A stretch of 64,000 bases of DNA, taken from NCBI GenBank assembly GCA_020698575.1, contig CM036252.1:28597206-28661205 (forward strand), read 5' to 3'. How positions within the stretch are numbered: the stretch's first letter is position 1; each line of letters starts with the position of its first letter. The DNA is from Bostrychus sinensis. Taxonomy: Eukaryota; Chordata; Actinopteri; Gobiiformes; Eleotridae. Below, one piece after another: positions 22,346-33,385 of this stretch. The notes below the pieces were generated by a model. It was not told the origin of the DNA. It was given only the letters and a program-made list of their open reading frames with translations, and ran no database searches. A program made the translations under genes and the position numbers.

Positions 22346-23689
22346 CGCAGCTAGGAAGACATCAAGAATATTTGGCGGCACTCCCTTATTCCCACCCCAG
22401 GAGAAAAATTAAGGCAACTCTGAATGTGTAAACAGCCTGAGGAGCAACATTACACTATATCCTAAACATTACATTTAAGAGGTATATGTGAATTTATTTA
22501 TTTATTTATTTATTGACAGTGAAAATGCTCCAGAGTTAACCAATCAGCTATTTTTCATTTGCAGTCTCTGGGCAGTTGTTAAATAATCTCCCAAAACAAG
22601 ATTCAAATACATCTCATACATTAGAACAGGCTTCTGCAAACTTCTACATACAAAGAGTCAATTGTTGACAGAAATACTAAATTTGAATCTGAAGAGACGC
22701 AACTAATTTTAATGCACAAAAGTTGCTTAGCCTATAACTGAAATATAGCCTATGGATGGTCATTAAACCTAACAAACAAAAGTGTTAAATACTCATTGTA
22801 TTGATTACCTTTTAATAGGCCACTATACTGCAGTGCTACAGGAGCAACACACACTCTGAGAACTAGAGTTACATCCTGTAACTATTTCTTGGTGTGTGTG
22901 TGTTGCACTTCAAATCAACCCATGCATGCACTGAGTGGCCAATGAAGGCTACAGACAGCAGTTTATTTAAAATCTATGGCATATTCTGTAAAACAGGGAG
23001 TAAGTTTTATTTTAAATTGATTTTTAAATTGTTTTATAGTTGTCTACTTATTCCTTTATTGGCTTTACATAACCAGTTGTCAGATGCCCAAAGAGCCGTA
23101 TGAGCTATATACATATGACACTGCAGAGTTAGGAGGAAGGGACAGAGATTAGTGTTAACAAGTCAGTTTTTTTTTCTTTCCTAAATAATTTTGATCATAT
23201 TGTGTCCCTAATTCTCCCAGGTACAGAGATCCACTCATGTGCAGCTCTAACTGAGAATGACAATTGACCAAATGCACTTCCCCTGAGTGGAACAATGCAA
23301 TCAGCTCTAACTGCACCCCTTTTATGCCGATATGAAGCTGTTCTTATGGTTACAAATTGTACAAGTAGAGGAGAAGACAACATTAAATACGATATAGTCC
23401 ATGCATTTAGATTTGTGCACTGCCTTGCATTTTACATAAATTAAGCATGTTTTAATGACTTTTTGCATTTTATTACTCCACTAACAAGAACAATTAATTC
23501 CAGTTAGATTTACAAGCAAGTTGGTTGTTCATTGGGAATGCCCACAAGCCTGCACATGTCCATTCGTAATTTAATTCTTGCATCTAAATTGCATGTTTCC
23601 TTCAACACTTTTACCTGACTGCTGAACATCCTTAACGCTCTTATCTGTGTCGTCTCTCCAGTATACGATGTATTTTATTCCTCCAGAGA
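22346..23689. other. Anonymous DNA with ATTT microsatellite
   Basis: A (TTTA)n run lies at 22492-22514. No gene, RNA or other repeat recognised. Confidence 0.35.
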
Positions 23690-23930
23690 GCATGCTGGTG
23701 TAAGTGTTTCCAAGCATTTAGCTTATTAGGTGGAATACAGCGGTAATAGGATCATGATCAAGGCAGAATGCCAGCAGTTTGGCCTTGTTTGCTCACTCTT
23801 GTGGAAAATAAGCAGAGTTATTCCACCGTTTTGGGGCTGTCACCTCGGCGTGCAGGAGTATGGATTTTTGCCTGCGGTCTTTGGGGCATTCGCTAAATGC
23901 ACAATCATCCTTTCTATTTCCATTCATAAC
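23690..23930. other. Conserved-looking non-repetitive block
   Basis: Complex sequence of balanced composition. A 92-codon plus-strand frame at 23730-24008 runs through it, but it has no recognisable domain and no supporting splice sites. A conserved non-coding element is as plausible as anything; alignment to another teleost would decide. Confidence 0.2.
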
Positions 23931-24419
23931 CAACTGCAAAAGAAGGGTTTATACGTTTTCCCTTCCTTTTATCTTTTCAAATATACTTTTAATGGCAGTG
24001 GTTTTTAGCCTTTACTGATACTAGCAAACAAAGCAAACACATTTTTTTTTTTTCAACACTTTTATCTTATCTTAGGAAAGGTTTAAAATAGCCTTTGTTC
24101 TCTTGGAGCCTTATTGTGAACTGATAAGGGCGCAGTGGTCAAAACTGTTGTGACTTGTGCTTTTGGCTCAACATTTTTTTTTTTACGATTTGTATCTCAG
24201 AAGGCACATTCTTAGTTTATAGATCATCCGACAAGCAACGTCATATAAAAATTACATTCCCATAGAAGAGTTACAGTTATTTGTTTACCTGCAAGTTACA
24301 GTTAGTTAGTTACTAGTCATTTTTTTTTATATAAATGTACACCAGTTAGAGTCTAATATTAACAAATAGAGTAAGAATGAAGAAGCTACCAACAGGACTC
24401 TAGATGGTATCTTCTGTCT
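23931..24419. other. Anonymous AT-rich DNA
   Basis: Nothing recognised apart from T-rich runs near 24043 and 24177. Confidence 0.35.
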
Positions 24420-25424
24420 CAGGCACGTGCAGAGACTTCTACAGGGGCAGGTGCTCAAAGCGAAAAAGGGGCACATACGTATAACCAGATTTTAAAACAC
24501 TGTTGTGTTAGGACTGTGGCAAGCAAAACTCTCACACAACTATTACATTTCTGTGTATACTATGATATATTGCAATACGGTAAGGCTGAAGCTTTTTTTA
24601 ATACAATTTTGGGAAAATAGTAAAAAACTAATGAACATATAAAATGTAAAGAAAACACACACTGCATGACACTAAACTAAATAATGTCATTTTATCCATG
24701 CTCTGACAAGATGAGAATTATTCCCAGCACAATGAGGAAGTCCTTAGACATTTTTAGTAATAAATTAAATAAGTTATGTGGGAACAAGATTTAGGGACAT
24801 CACATTTTTTTTCTTTTCAGATCACATTTTGCCAGCTCCCATCACCAACTAGTTTGTATTTTTGCACAATTATAGCAAATTCTCGCAATTTAATTGCATT
24901 GAAATGCCTAAATGCTAACTGCAATCCATTATTTATAAGCAACCCGGTCTAAAAATAAAAAGATTTTATGCTAACAACAATCACAAAGCATTTTATGGAA
25001 GCATTTTGTAAATATCTAGGTGGTTAGCAAGTAGCGGTCAAAAGCTCCGTATTTAAACAGAAATTATCTAACGTGCATGCATAATACTTTCATGGCTTTG
25101 TCTTACAAATCATGCGACACGAGCAGCTCACTCACCGGTTCTTTCATTCCCAGTGGCCATACTGGGTTTTAAGTTCTGGAATCGGGACCAAAAAAATGAT
25201 AACAACCCTCTTTATTGGCTCCGCAGTCCGCTCTTTCTCCTCTGTTTTCAGCTGCGCGAGGGGCATGTGACAGCTGCGCAACTCACGGAGGCAAAAGGTT
25301 AAAGGTCACGAGGTACTGGCGGTCGTGTTATGTTATTTATTTCAAATTATTAATAATTAATGAATAAATGTTCTTATGAAGAGCCAAATGAGGGCTTAAA
25401 GCCACACAAAAACGCACGTGCCTG
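24420..25424. mobile_element. hAT-like non-autonomous element
   Basis: Starts CAGGCACGTGC at 24420 and ends GCACGTGCCTG at 25424, an 11-bp perfect terminal inverted repeat of the CAG...CTG type used by hAT elements. The subterminal text 'acaggggcaggtgctca' is familiar from fish hAT-type repeats. The would-be 8-bp duplications (TTCTGTCT and TTCAGATA) agree at only 4 positions, so the insertion is old or the right edge was altered. No transposase frame remains in the 1,005 bp. Confidence 0.65.
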
Positions 25425-25425
25425 T

Positions 25426-25498
25426 TCAGATATTTAACCAAAGTATCTGCCCTTTGAAAAGCATTTTCAAAGGGCAGATACTTTGGTTAAATATCTGA
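25426..25498. repeat. Perfect 35-bp hairpin with 3-nt loop
   Basis: The left arm 25426-25460 (TCAGATATTTAACCAAAGTA...) and right arm 25464-25498 are exact reverse complements over all 35 bases. The loop is GCA at 25461-25463. The hairpin begins one base after the CTG end of the hAT-like element at 24420-25424. Such perfection in AT-rich, otherwise decayed DNA suggests a recent template-switch or a hairpin produced during element excision; a microRNA precursor would normally have bulges and a larger loop. Confidence 0.93.
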
Positions 25499-25729
25499 TA
25501 GAAACTTTTATCCAGTTAGAGTTACACAATAGTGTTTACACAAGGGCTGGGAAAATCAATTTTGCAATACACTGTAGTCTGTAGTTTATTTTAATATCAG
25601 TGTTTGTCACTTAGAACAGTGGTTCCCAAAGTGGGGTATGCAAAGGTACTGTAGGGGGCCCCCCAGAGGCTGTCGATATTTCAATTTAATTTAAATTTCA
25701 AGTCATTTTTTTCATTCTTTATTTCAGAC

Positions 25730-25937
25730 CAGGCCCGTCGACAGGTTTGCTGGGGCCTGGGGCAAAAAGACTTCACATGAGCCCATGATAATAAGAATAT
25801 AAGAAGAGGGACCATTTCTGGGCCCCTGAGGACCCTGACCTTGAGGACATCAGATCCCTTTGGCCTCCCCAGGCCTCAGTGTCACTTGTTCCAGGCCTCA
25901 GGGTCAGAGGCTGTTGCCCTCCCTGTCAACGGGCCTG
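25730..25937. mobile_element. Nested 208-bp hAT-type miniature element
   Basis: Ends CAGGCCCGTCGACAGG and CCTGTCAACGGGCCTG form a 16-bp inverted repeat with one mismatch. The 8-bp duplication is TTTCAGAC at 25722-25729 and TTTCAGAT at 25938-25945. The uninterrupted sister repeat at 42928-43383 reads 'tttcagacacatg' at this place, an empty site that fixes the boundaries. Confidence 0.85.
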
Positions 25938-26088
25938 TTTCAGATACATGGCTTTGGTCCATAACAAATGAAACATACAAAAATATAAAATGACAAAAAT
26001 TTGTCAATAGAAATGAAATACAGTTATATAGTTGTTTTAAACATCACTTTAAAAAACAATTTTAGCCAGCAGTGTTTTTGTAATATTT

Positions 26089-26091
<3 letters not shown>

Positions 26092-26129
<38 letters not shown>
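26092..26129. repeat. (AT)19 microsatellite
   Basis: Uninterrupted AT dinucleotide run inside hAT copy 1; the sister copy has only 'tttttataaaaaaacatatg' here, so the tract grew after the copies separated. Confidence 0.97.
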
Positions 26130-26131
<2 letters not shown>

Positions 26132-26230
26132 AGACAAACATGAATAGAGGAAAGTTCTATAGTTGGGGGTCCATGTGGGATTTTTGTAAATTAAAGGGGG
26201 CCATGACAGTCTTGACTTTGGGAATGGCTG

Positions 26231-27057
26231 CCCTAGATGATGTGTATGCTAAATTGGTTGTGTGGAGAACTCAGCTTTGTCTTGCACTGACTTCTGTACA
26301 AGCAAGGCAAAACATTCCGTGGAGTAACGGCCAATCACTTTTCAATTTAGATTTTTTTTTTTTTTTTTTTTTTTCTGTGGGTGGTAAACTTGTCCATGGA
26401 AAATATGGAGTTGTCTACATCCTTTGCCAAATTGTGCATGCAACAAGGATTAAATATTAAGAATCTTTACTATTTTGCCCCAACATCACCACAAGACCAA
26501 GGTTTATTTTTGTATTTTACAGAAGTCCTTCCTATCCTTCAGTATTTTCCTCTCCTGTCTGTTGATTCCCGACGTCTCATTCACTCATGTGTGACGTGTT
26601 CGCTCCGCGCATCCCCCCCCCCCCCCCACACACACACACACACTGTGTCTGACAGCCCAAATCTGGAGACAGTAGAGCAGAGGAGTGCAAAGAAAGATAG
26701 GAACTAAATCGACAGCTCACTGGGGTCACTGCTCTCTCTGCTAAGCTTTGGAGCGAGCCAAACAAAATGGAGGGTCTATTCGTGGGTCATGTTATGCTTT
26801 GCTTTTCCACTGCTTCATCTACAGTCATAAAAGCAGAGCAATGGGGTGGATCATGCGGCAGGGCTACTCAGCTTCAGTGGCCAAGTAATGCTGAAAATGC
26901 ATAGGGAGTGTGAAGGCCAGATTGAATATTATTCATTCACTGGTCAATACTATTTCTACATCTGCTAGTACTATATACAACTTACAATTTTGATTATGCA
27001 TGTTGGTTATGTAAGTAAAACACATTGAAAATTTATCAAAATTTTATTGCACATTTA
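26231..27057. other. Unique DNA with poly-T and C/CA tracts
   Basis: No gene seen. Contains a poly-T run at about 26351-26374 and a poly-C run followed by (CA)n at 26612-26643. Open frames crossing these tracts are artefacts of the repeats. Confidence 0.4.
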
Positions 27058-27550
27058 CAATGCTTGATATTAACCCTAGCCAACCAGTCAAATGCTGGTA
27101 GATTTTCATTTTGGCTGATGACACAAATTCCATTAGCCACTTTGGTAGGTTGATTTTTATGCATATCTAGGCCTATATCTTAACTTCAGAAGTTAGGCCT
27201 GAATTTGTGTTGCTCTGTTTAAGTGTACACCATTTATTTATTGTAATTCATCATGATTAAAGAAAGAAAATTAGTAGTTTAAAAAATATTAAATGCTTTA
27301 AAAGATGTGACACTGCATGCTCAAAGATACACTTTCTTCCTATAGATAATCCAGTTTTTTTAATATTTGATAAATCCCTGTCCAGGCATTAAACCAAATT
27401 TGACATTTTTTTAAGCTTATTGTATACTATAACATATACCGAAAAACACCACTAAATAAATTGTGGCTAGTAAAAACACTAATTGGCTTGTAACTTTTGA
27501 CAAAGCCTTCCACAGCGGCCAGTGAGAAAAAAAGTAAATGTAAAGCCCTG
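27058..27550. mobile_element. Decayed hAT-like element
   Basis: The left edge CAATGCTTGATATTAACC and the complement of the right edge, CAGGGCTTTACATTTACT, resemble each other and the fish hAT ends that begin CAGGGCTTGA. 'gccaaccagtcaaatgctgg' and 'gtggctagtaaaaacactaa' are internal family words. The 8-bp flanks no longer match. Confidence 0.45.
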
Positions 27551-27634
27551 CATATAATCATTTCCGGGGTTGGCTTGTTAGTAAAGATTGCACTGTACCA
27601 TTGAAAACATGCCTTAATTCCAAACTATAAGCAC

Positions 27635-27720
27635 TTGGCGAGTGCATGCCTCCACCAAGGCACTGACCCTATCCAGAGCCAAATAAGTGAGAGTTTTGCC
27701 AGCGTAAGTCCAGAAAATAT
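27635..27720 (-). mobile_element. 'ggctcaatgg' dispersed repeat, member C (fragment)
   Basis: Contains 'aagcacttggcgagtgcatg', 'cctccaccaaggcactgacc' and 'ctatcc', the conserved 3' end of the family when read on the minus strand. Confidence 0.5.
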
Positions 27721-28055
27721 GTGGTCACATGTTTAATGTAGCTATTAATGGAGTTATATTATGCAAACAGGACTTTTCAGAGCGTTCTACCATGTTATAA
27801 TATTGTTCCCTCATCAAAAACATCAAAAAAATTAAAATAAAAAAATACCTAGAGTTGTTTCATCCATGCATGTTTGAGTAATCCTCTATTTGCTGCTCCC
27901 ATAAACCCCAGCCCAGTCTAGGAAGCACTGACCATCAACAAGACTTCTACATCCAGTCTGCTCTCACTGATCAAAAAACAAAAAAAAAAAACAATGTACA
28001 ACTCTATCCGAGTCACAGAAACAGAAACCGAGCTGTACATTTTTTTATTTTTATT
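27721..28055. other. Anonymous AT-rich DNA
   Basis: No gene or classifiable repeat seen. A short A-rich run lies at about 27979-27990. Confidence 0.35.
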
Positions 28056-28205
28056 TTGTAGGAAAATCATCCAACATTATACAAAAAGTTTAAAAAAGTG
28101 CTTTTTTTCTTGGAATTTGTTCAAGGGAATGCAACACACTGAACTCTGCTGCACTCTTCACCTGTTTTTGTATGGCACCAATAGAGTACTCATTTTAGTC
28201 AAATA
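28056..28205 (+). mobile_element. Dispersed repeat, sister of 50935-51095
   Basis: 'catacaaaaagtttaa'-type word, 'aagtg.tctttttctt', 'ctgctg..ctcttcac' and 'tatggca.caatagagt' occur in the same order at 50935-51095. The class is unknown; the second copy abuts a Tc1 remnant, so both may be Tc1 subterminal sequence. Confidence 0.5.
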
Positions 28206-28959
28206 ATATTTTTAAAGGTTGTAAAATGTACAATGCAATAGCAGTGCTAGCCATTTCAGACAATGGAGATGTCGTACCTCTCTCTTTCAACAGCTCTGGC
28301 TTTATCTTGCTCTGGGAAAGATATAGCTGCCATAGGGGATATATGATTCTTAATTCCTAAATTCATAATTTTAGTCCAATCTTGTTCACCTCTAGAACAC
28401 TGCCCAATCAACCAGGTGCACCCAATCTCGCAGGTGCTGTTGATTGAGCAGGAGGTATATAAGCAGGCCAAATATCTTTGGCGTGTTTGACACACAAGCT
28501 TCACAACCGGTCTGGCAAACAATGTTTCCCATAGTGTATGCTACGCAGCATCGAAGTATAGCTTTTGAAGGGGAACAAGCCCATTAACCAGACCGGGACC
28601 TGTAGCCAGAGCAGATGTGGCCTAAGGCACTTTGCCGCTCACCTCCCGCCTTGTTCCTATAATCCACCATCCAGGCCCTAAAGTGAGACAGAGCTGCCCT
28701 GACCACACTGGTGGATAGAGCCGACGAAACAAAAGGCGCTGGACGAATGAAGACAATCAATAAGAGCTTTCCTTAAAGGCATTGTTCGATGGTTGACTGG
28801 AATTCCCCAGTTTGCCGCTTGCTCTGACACGGGACTACACGGGGGACCATAAAGATAGGGGTAATAGTGGCTTTGAATCACTGTAAAATGGAACAATGAA
28901 GACACAGTTGCCCACATGTAGTGTTCTCTATCACTTTCTTTCTCCCAAGACATGAAGAC
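28206..28959. other. Unique DNA, conserved-looking at 28560-28960
   Basis: No gene established. A TATATAAGC word at 28457-28465 resembles a TATA box but has no supporting promoter context. The 28560-28960 block is balanced in composition, CpG-containing and free of the window's repeats, so it is a candidate conserved non-coding element. Confidence 0.25.
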
Positions 28960-29459
28960 GTACTGAGAGGCATATGGACCCGCAATGCAATTCCATGTTG
29001 TTGGCAGCTGTGTACAAATAAAAAGTTATAGCGGGTGGCCATCTTTACAGTGAGGGGACACGGAGGGGGTTTATTGGCAATATATCATTCTAGGGAGGTG
29101 ATGGGAGCGAGGGGCAGTGGCTATAAAGTCTAGAGTGACCCCAGCGGCGTTGTAAATAACACAAGCTGGCATACGACTGGGGTTAACAGGCTGCTGCTCA
29201 GTGTTGGATGATGGGAGGATGGTCAGGCCAAGGATACAGAGATATAGGGACAATGATGGAGTGATTTTGTATGGGATTGTTCAGTGGAGCTTGGAGTATC
29301 CATGGAAAGTGTGACATGCCACTAAGGGTCCATGTAATGGCCAAATGAGTTTTGTTTTGATATGGGGACAAAAAGACTCCTTTCACAATTACTAATCAGA
29401 CATAATGAAATAAATAAACAAAAATAATAAATAAAATAAATAAATAATTGTATTTTAGG
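28960..29459. other. Unique DNA, moderately GC-rich
   Basis: The 29030-29340 part is complex and repeat-free with a purine-rich stretch. Open frames on the minus strand (60-62 codons) show no domain. Confidence 0.25.
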
Positions 29460-29500
<41 letters not shown>

Positions 29501-29525
29501 TAATAATGATAATAATGATAATAAA
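29460..29525. repeat. (TAA)n microsatellite
   Basis: About 13 pure TAA units followed by TGATAA variants. The poly-Ile frame on the minus strand is an artefact. Confidence 0.97.
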
Positions 29526-29604
29526 ATAGCAATAACAACAATAAAAAAATAAAATAATAAATAAAACAAAACAATACAATAAAAGTAAAACTTAAAAAAG
29601 TCTA

Positions 29605-29715
29605 AGGCACTAAGGCACTGGCCCTATCTCGAAATGCCAAATATGTAGTGCAGGGACTTGGACTCAAACTGAAGAGGTTTATCCATTCAGACAAAGCAGT
29701 TGCATCTCAGAGTAG
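29605..29715 (-). mobile_element. 'ggctcaatgg' dispersed repeat, member B (fragment)
   Basis: Contains 'aaggcactggccctatctcg', then 'cagggacttggactcaaact' and 'tttatccattcag', a decayed form of the family's order on the minus strand. Confidence 0.4.
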
Positions 29716-29813
29716 TAAAGAATCCACTAAAAGTAATTATGTGATACTTTAGCCCTATCTAGCTGCAGCATTCACTAACCCGACCCCCCCCCCAAAAAAA
29801 AAAACAACAACAA

Positions 29814-29845
<32 letters not shown>

Positions 29846-32040
29846 AAAACTAAACAACGTCAAAGGCCAGGACAAAACTAGGTCTAAACTCAGCAAAACT
29901 AACAAAACTAAACCAGGAAGTAAACCAAAACTAGCCCAGAAGAAAACTGTGTCAAAGTGGCCCCAAAGTGACCACCAATTCTTTTCAATACATTTTTTTT
30001 TCTTATGTTTTATGTAAAAGCCATGTTTCAAGAAAAAAAAAAAAAAAAAAAAAAAAAAAGACAGTAATACGTTTTGTTTTAACATTGTGATTAGATCATT
30101 TGAACCCTATGAAAATACAAGGGTCAGCAAAGCACAAAGTCTACTATAAAAAAAGTTCATCTTCTTTGTAAAGTAGTTTTACTTTTCACATCTTAATTAG
30201 ACCTGCAGCAACATCGATCTCTCTAAACTGGCTCTAATACTTAACACCTGCCAAGTAATGCAGAAGCTCCAGCCTTTAATTAAAAAGTGGACCACACAGC
30301 GCAGATCAATATTTTAGATGAAAATTATGCATGTTTATTAAAAAAAGATTCTTCTTGGTTTTATGCATTTATTGACCACTGGCAAAGATCCAAATGGACT
30401 GTAGTCTAAGAGGCTTTTTACTGCCACGGTCGATGTCTGATCTCCAAGACAATCTGTCCGAAAATGCTTTTAGTATTTGCCACCTAAAAATATTCCTGGA
30501 TTATGAACATTTCGGTTATGAGCTTGTTTGACTAAATGCTGAAGCTGAGAATTATTAAAATTATGGTACCTTAAATTTAATCATAAATAAGACTTGATTC
30601 ATAGGTATGGAAGATATACGGATTACTGTTTACTACCATTGCTAATTCTGCTATTGCTCTACAACCTTATAAAGAACAGCCAACTTGGCTAACAAATTTT
30701 ATCTTGGCAACCCTCAGACTTTGTGAGATTTAAAATAGTTACACAAATGTGCAACACAGACACTGACATAAGGGTTAGTGTCGACTTGCTATGAGGCTGG
30801 CTCTGACTGTTGATATCAGCAATGGCTAACTTTGCAAATGAACTAACCAACAAACTATTTTGCAAAGATTTTATTTTATTTTTTTCCAGATTCTTAGTCT
30901 AGGGCTTTTTCATCATCACAGTTGACAAACCATGTAGACCAATATCCAGTAAAGTCTTTAGTGTTCATGAACAGCATGCTTTTTGAAATCCTCTGAGCAG
31001 GCAGCAGCACATTTTCAACAGACAAGTGCATACATTAAGATGATTTTGTATGGAAGCCCTAAGCAGTCATGCATTATTTCAAATTTTTTCTCATGTTTTC
31101 CTTCTGTGAAAATTATTATACATTTTTTATATATATATTTTGAATGTTATTATTTTATTTCAATTGTATTTCTTTTAATCAAGAGTAGTTTCTTGATTTG
31201 AGAAACCAAGTCATTATTATACATTGATCAAATTGATACTGATGCGCAGGCTGTTTAGAATACTTCATATTCCTCATTTAGCCATATGCCATGTGAGGTG
31301 AAGGGAATCGGAAGTCTATACTTTCTCAAAATAATTGTATATTCTGGGAAAATCATTGTTAAAATTACTGTCAGCATTGTTTTCTTGAGATGTATATTTT
31401 TATTTAAAAAAAAAAAATTCTCAAGAAATCAATGCTTTTCCGAGATAATTATTTTAGCTGTAGGAAATAGTAAGTAAAATAAATGAACTACGTGTGACAG
31501 GCTTTGCATTTAGCTGAATTCTTATGTTGTATGCTGGATAAGTAGTTACAGACTCCTATTTTGCCAATGCATACCATTTGTTTATTTGTCAAAAACCCCA
31601 AAATCCTACTTTATTAATTGCACTGACGACTGATCTGTATGCTATCATACAAAAAAACTTACTTTGTACAACCATATCCACAACCAAGTCATTTTTGATG
31701 TCCAAAACCATTGGATTTTCTTTCGCCTCCAACTTTTGCTATCAACATTTTCTCACACAACTTTCTTTGTTTATGTGGCTGTTCCTAGTATATAAAAGGG
31801 GGCCCTTACTTAAATGGGTGCAGTTTTGTAGTTGTATAGCCTTCCACTTCCTCAATAATCAAGTCAGAGCTGAAGCCTGTTTGTGTAAAATAGACTTCTT
31901 GCTCCCTAATGCCAAAAGCTGCCCGACTCTGTTCCTCTCTTCTCTGTTATTCAACCTTTTTTTTTGTGTCCTGCCAATTTTCACCGCTCTGTAATCAAGT
32001 GAAATTTTTTTGCATTGCTTTATTCACTAATCCATCTTCT
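29716..32040. other. Long AT-rich filler
   Basis: Contains a C/A-rich run at 29783-29850, poly-A at 30033-30059, and T-rich runs. The open frames (up to 138 codons at 31578-31994) have no recognisable domain. The last ~60 bp form the polypyrimidine tract of the candidate microexon described next. Confidence 0.35.
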
Positions 32041-32062
32041 CTCTCCTTTGTCCTCTCCCCAG

Positions 32063-32080
32063 GTGACTCATCTCAAGTTG
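32063..32080 (+). other. Candidate 18-nt microexon
   Basis: A branch-point-like CACTAAT (about 32024-32030) is followed by an unbroken pyrimidine-rich tract and CCCCAG ending at 32062. The segment GTGACTCATCTCAAGTTG follows, then a consensus GTGAGT donor at 32081. Eighteen nucleotides preserve frame; one reading gives DSSQV-type residues. Neuronal microexons of this size and strong flanking signals are well known in vertebrates, but I cannot assign the gene. A downstream U-rich stretch (32094-32107) is also typical. A chance arrangement remains possible because no flanking constitutive exons are identified. Confidence 0.33.
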
Positions 32081-32107
32081 GTGAGTTAAATTTGTTCTTT
32101 TTTTTCC

Positions 32108-32865
32108 TGCTGTTTGCATGTTTATTTTAATGCTCACGCTGCCATAGTAACTGAAGCTAGGTGTGAAGTGTGCACACAAACAAAACACTGCCAATTGTCT
32201 GCTTTTGTTTTAATGCCCTTATGAAAAATTGCACCTGGATGAAGAGAAATGGTTGAATTTATATTTCGTTGTGCTTCTGGTGAGCATTTGTTTTTTAGAA
32301 CTTTTGTTTTTTGAAGTTGAAAACTAAATGAGCTAATTTTATTTTTCTCATGAAGCTCTTGTTGCTATAGCTAATTTGAGAGTTTGCATATTTTAAAGAT
32401 TTGCTAACCAAGGACAGTTGGTAACTTGAGAAGAATGAATGCAAGATTTTTACATGTTCTGTTGGCTGATGGAACAGTGATTTAATATCCTCTGCAGACA
32501 ACAAAATATCCAGTCTCCGCAGAGTCCTAATATGTATATATCATGCTACAGCTGTAGTTTAGTAGCCTGGCCTGCAAGACAAACACTTTTCCTATTCTAT
32601 ACAAGAAGTTAGTCTGGTACCCTTTCAGTAATATTTTGTTTCTGAGGCGGAACAATGACAGGCAAAGTAATCAATCAGAGAAACAAAGGGCAGGACATAA
32701 GCAGCGCACCACTGACCCAAACAAATATGGATTCTTGCTGGTTGTTTTTTTTTTTTTTTGCTTCAAAGAACACCAGAATACGCCAGTTGTACAAAGACTT
32801 GTGGGATTTTTTTATTTATTTATTTATTTATTTTTATGTGGTTTTTGCTGTTAAAATAGAAATAG
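32108..32865. other. Anonymous AT-rich DNA
   Basis: Contains poly-T at 32747-32759 and a TTTA microsatellite at about 32811-32834. No gene seen. Confidence 0.35.
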
Positions 32866-32990
32866 GAACATGGAAAAAAAAAATAACACAGAGGACTGAA
32901 CAACAACACGGACTTCAGCAGAACCAACAGGTGAAGAAGAAAAGCACTAAAGTCCGTTAATCAGGTCAGAGAAGTTATAAAATTTGCTTG
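32866..32990 (+). mobile_element. Dispersed repeat, inverted sister at 43890-44000
   Basis: 'cagaggactgaacaacaaca', 'cggacttcagcagaaccaac' and 'taatcaggtcagagaagtta' match the complement of 43890-44000 in order. The window copies point in opposite directions. No coding domain recognised. Confidence 0.6.
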
Positions 32991-33229
32991 GTAGCCAGTG
33001 CTACCTTGGACAGCTCTTCCACTTTTGTAAAACGTGCTGGCTGCATATAAACATCTGTGATAGGCCAGTTCCCAATCAAACCGGAAAAATGCTTCGCTCC
33101 AAGAAGGAAACCAGACTGTCCGGTTTGCGTAAAGCAAGTATGAGAGTCTGGCTCACCGGGTTAAGTAGTTTAGACCTCTACAGACCTGCTCTAAAGGCTG
33201 CTGAACTTGTATTAGTTCAACAGTGACTA

Positions 33230-33385
33230 TTTCAGTTTTTGCGTGTCAGTGCACCATCAAATGCTTGACATCTGTGATCTGTAAAATGAATTTGAAAACT
33301 ATATCACAAATCTAATCGCAGACGCATTATCTGTCAGAAAAATCACAATTAGATATTTTTTTTCAAAATAGTTCAGCCCTATGTT
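33230..33385 (-). mobile_element. Half of a hAT-type 'agggctgaac' element
   Basis: Read on the minus strand it begins ATAGGGCTGAACTATTTTGA and continues 'atctaattgtgatttttctg' and 'cagataatgcg', the order of a very common teleost hAT-type repeat. The far end is missing or decayed. Confidence 0.6.

Larger units (their letters stand above)
25617..26230. mobile_element. hAT miniature element, copy 1
   Basis: Begins CAGTGGTTCCCAAAGTGGGG and ends near 'ggggccatgaca...ggaatggctg', aligned throughout with copy 2 at 42928-43383 ('cataca.aaaatataaaa', 'tagttgggggtcc.tg'). The flanks ACTTAGAA and CCCTAGAT agree at 5 of 8 positions, consistent with an old 8-bp duplication. It contains a nested element (25730-25937) and a TA microsatellite (26092-26129). 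Confidence 0.75.

Noticed and set aside
25426..25498. microRNA precursor
   Set aside because: Arms pair perfectly with a 3-nt loop; real precursors have bulges and larger loops. Small-RNA reads could overturn this.
28457..28465. TATA box of a promoter
   Set aside because: TATATAAGC alone, without initiator, CpG or downstream gene, is expected often in AT-rich DNA.
29322..29579. Poly-isoleucine open frame
   Set aside because: Translation of the TAA microsatellite.
31578..31994. 138-codon plus-strand open frame
   Set aside because: AT-rich, Phe/Leu/Ser-heavy translation of a T-rich strand, overlapping another open frame; no domain.
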